Of a stretch of DNA of 64,000 nucleotides, positions 63,222-64,000 are shown one piece after another. Every line of letters begins with the position of its first letter. Positions within the stretch are counted from its first letter, which is position 1. This DNA is from Billgrantia sulfidoxydans. GTDB taxonomy: Bacteria; Pseudomonadota; Gammaproteobacteria; Pseudomonadales; Halomonadaceae. The notes under the pieces were generated by a model. That model made no database searches. It was not told the origin of the DNA and worked only from the letters and a program-made list of their open reading frames with translations. Location: NCBI RefSeq assembly GCF_017868775.1, contig NZ_CP053381.1, positions 682,001 to 746,000 on the forward strand, in the 5' to 3' direction. Made by a program: the position numbers and the translations under genes.

Positions 63222-64000
63222 TCAACCGCCACCGGCCGGGCGGGAAAAGTAGCGCCCGGGGCTGACGCCGAGGCTGCGGCGGAAGGCGGCGATGAAGGCG
63301 CTGGGCGATTCGTAACCGACCTCCTGAGACACGGCCGTGACCGGGCGCCCTTCCGCTAGCATGGGCAGGGCGGCGAGCAGGCGGGCCTGCTGTCGCCAGG
63401 CGGCGAAGCCCATGCCGGTCTGCGCCTGGAAGCGCCGTGCCAGGGTGCGTGACGAGGCACCGACCGTGCGGCCCCAGGTGGCCAGGTCGTCCCGGTTGGC
63501 CGGGTCGTCGCGCAGGGCGGCGCAGATCCGCCGCAGAGCGGGATCGTCGGGCTCGGGGAGGTGCAGCGGCAACGTGGGCCCCTCGTGCAGCTCATCCAGC
63601 AGCACCGCGACCAAGCGTGCTCCGGCACCGTGGGCGGTCGCCTCGGCCGGCAGCTCCATCAAGCGCAGTATCAGCTCGCGCAGCAGCGGCGAGACGTTGA
63701 CCACGCGCGGCTGGGTGGGTAACCCCGGTAGGCGCTCGTCGAGATAGAGCGTACGCAGCTTCACGGCCCGATGCATCAGCAGGGCATGCTCCAGGCGAGC
63801 CGGTATCCATACCGCGAGCTGGGGCGGCACTACCCACCATCCCGTCGGGGTGGATACCGTCATCACGCCGCGAGTGGCGAAGACGAGTTGAGTGCGCAGA
63901 TGATGATGGCGGCCGGTGTCCCAGCCGGCGGGATAGTCGCAGGCATAGGGCTGTACCGGACCCGGGGCGCTCTCGATGCGCCGCTGCAGGGCTTCGCGTG
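63222..64000 (-). CDS. AraC-family transcriptional regulator with N-terminal cupin (partial, 5' end outside window)
   Basis: At least 258 residues; the frame stays open to the window edge, and the sequence TGRHHHLRTQLVFATRGVM before the internal ATG 63866 is the usual AraC cupin start, so the true start lies upstream. The cupin has GWWVVPPQLAVWIPARLEHAL; the C-terminal part has the two HTH motifs, DLATWGRTVGASSRTLARRF and VSQEVGYESPSAFIAAFRR ending LGVSPGRYF. It probably controls a gene beyond the window edge. Confidence 0.92.
   Translation of the reverse strand, partial: REALQRRIESAPGPVQPYACDYPAGWDTGRHHHLRTQLVFATRGVMTVSTPTGWWVVPPQLAVWIPARLEHALLMHRAVKLRTLYLDERLPGLPTQPRVVNVSPLLRELILRLMELPAEATAHGAGARLVAVLLDELHEGPTLPLHLPEPDDPALRRICAALRDDPANRDDLATWGRTVGASSRTLARRFQAQTGMGFAAWRQQARLLAALPMLAEGRPVTAVSQEVGYESPSAFIAAFRRSLGVSPGRYFSRPAGGG

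Overview
The window is GC-rich and densely coded. It reads as chromosome of a gammaproteobacterium, most likely a Halomonas-like member of the Halomonadaceae. The reasons are the acidic exported proteins, the mix of DUF3008, DUF2267, DUF3618 and MXKDX-type small stress proteins, a YeeN/YebC protein, a MexEF-OprN-type pump, and many LysR, AraC and HxlR regulators next to single enzymes. This is inference from protein families seen by eye; no database search was run. I found no rRNA, tRNA, CRISPR array, insertion sequence or prophage.

Layout. 0-3 kb: the 3' end of a molybdenum hydroxylase large subunit and an XdhC-MocA fusion that would mature it, closed by a clear terminator. 3-10.4 kb: cspA-like gene, an MscS channel, a secreted acidic protein, an aldo/keto reductase, a beta-propeller plus TPR/HTH regulator pair, and a divergent HxlR/NAD(P)-binding-protein pair with a visible operator. 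10.4-16.9 kb: a TudS-like DUF523 protein, the DUF2157-DUF4401-GDYXXLXY membrane operon, a VIT/CCC1 transporter, a LysE exporter, YghU and YjdM. 16.9-20 kb: a decayed stretch with a truncated and frameshifted deaminase, a frameshifted rlpA-like gene, a diguanylate cyclase and an almost gene-free 0.7 kb holding an orphan terminator.

20-33.6 kb: HIT protein, NTF2-like protein, exported glycerophosphodiesterase, AraC/LysE pair, a chemoreceptor with a C-terminal WETF tether, two paralogous 103-residue proteins flanking a DUF2267 protein and a quinone-reductase-like enzyme, a large AsmA protein and a flavin disulfide reductase. 33.9-42 kb: a catalytically degenerate GGDEF-EAL protein, tautomerase and creatininase-family enzymes, an alpha/beta hydrolase, a three-gene envelope module with a strong promoter and 11-residue repeats, YeeN, and a creatinase-like M24 protein.

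42-52.7 kb is an efflux and redox-defence block: GST and soxR, a divergent ABC exporter behind a near-perfect SoxR box in a 19-bp promoter spacer, then a LysR regulator divergent from a complete RND tripartite pump. 53-64 kb: dbpA with a RIO kinase, an exported chorismate mutase, a Tat-exported molybdoenzyme with its cytochrome b, an MXKDX-repeat protein facing a two-component system across a symmetrical four-half-site operator, a quinone oxidoreductase/alcohol dehydrogenase/LysR cluster, and an AraC regulator cut by the window end.

The best candidates for new biology are the two-component operator shared with the MXKDX protein, the SoxR-controlled ABC exporter, the dbpA-RIO pairing, and the uncharacterised 103-residue paralogues. 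Most of the rest is recognisable chromosomal housekeeping and accessory metabolism.
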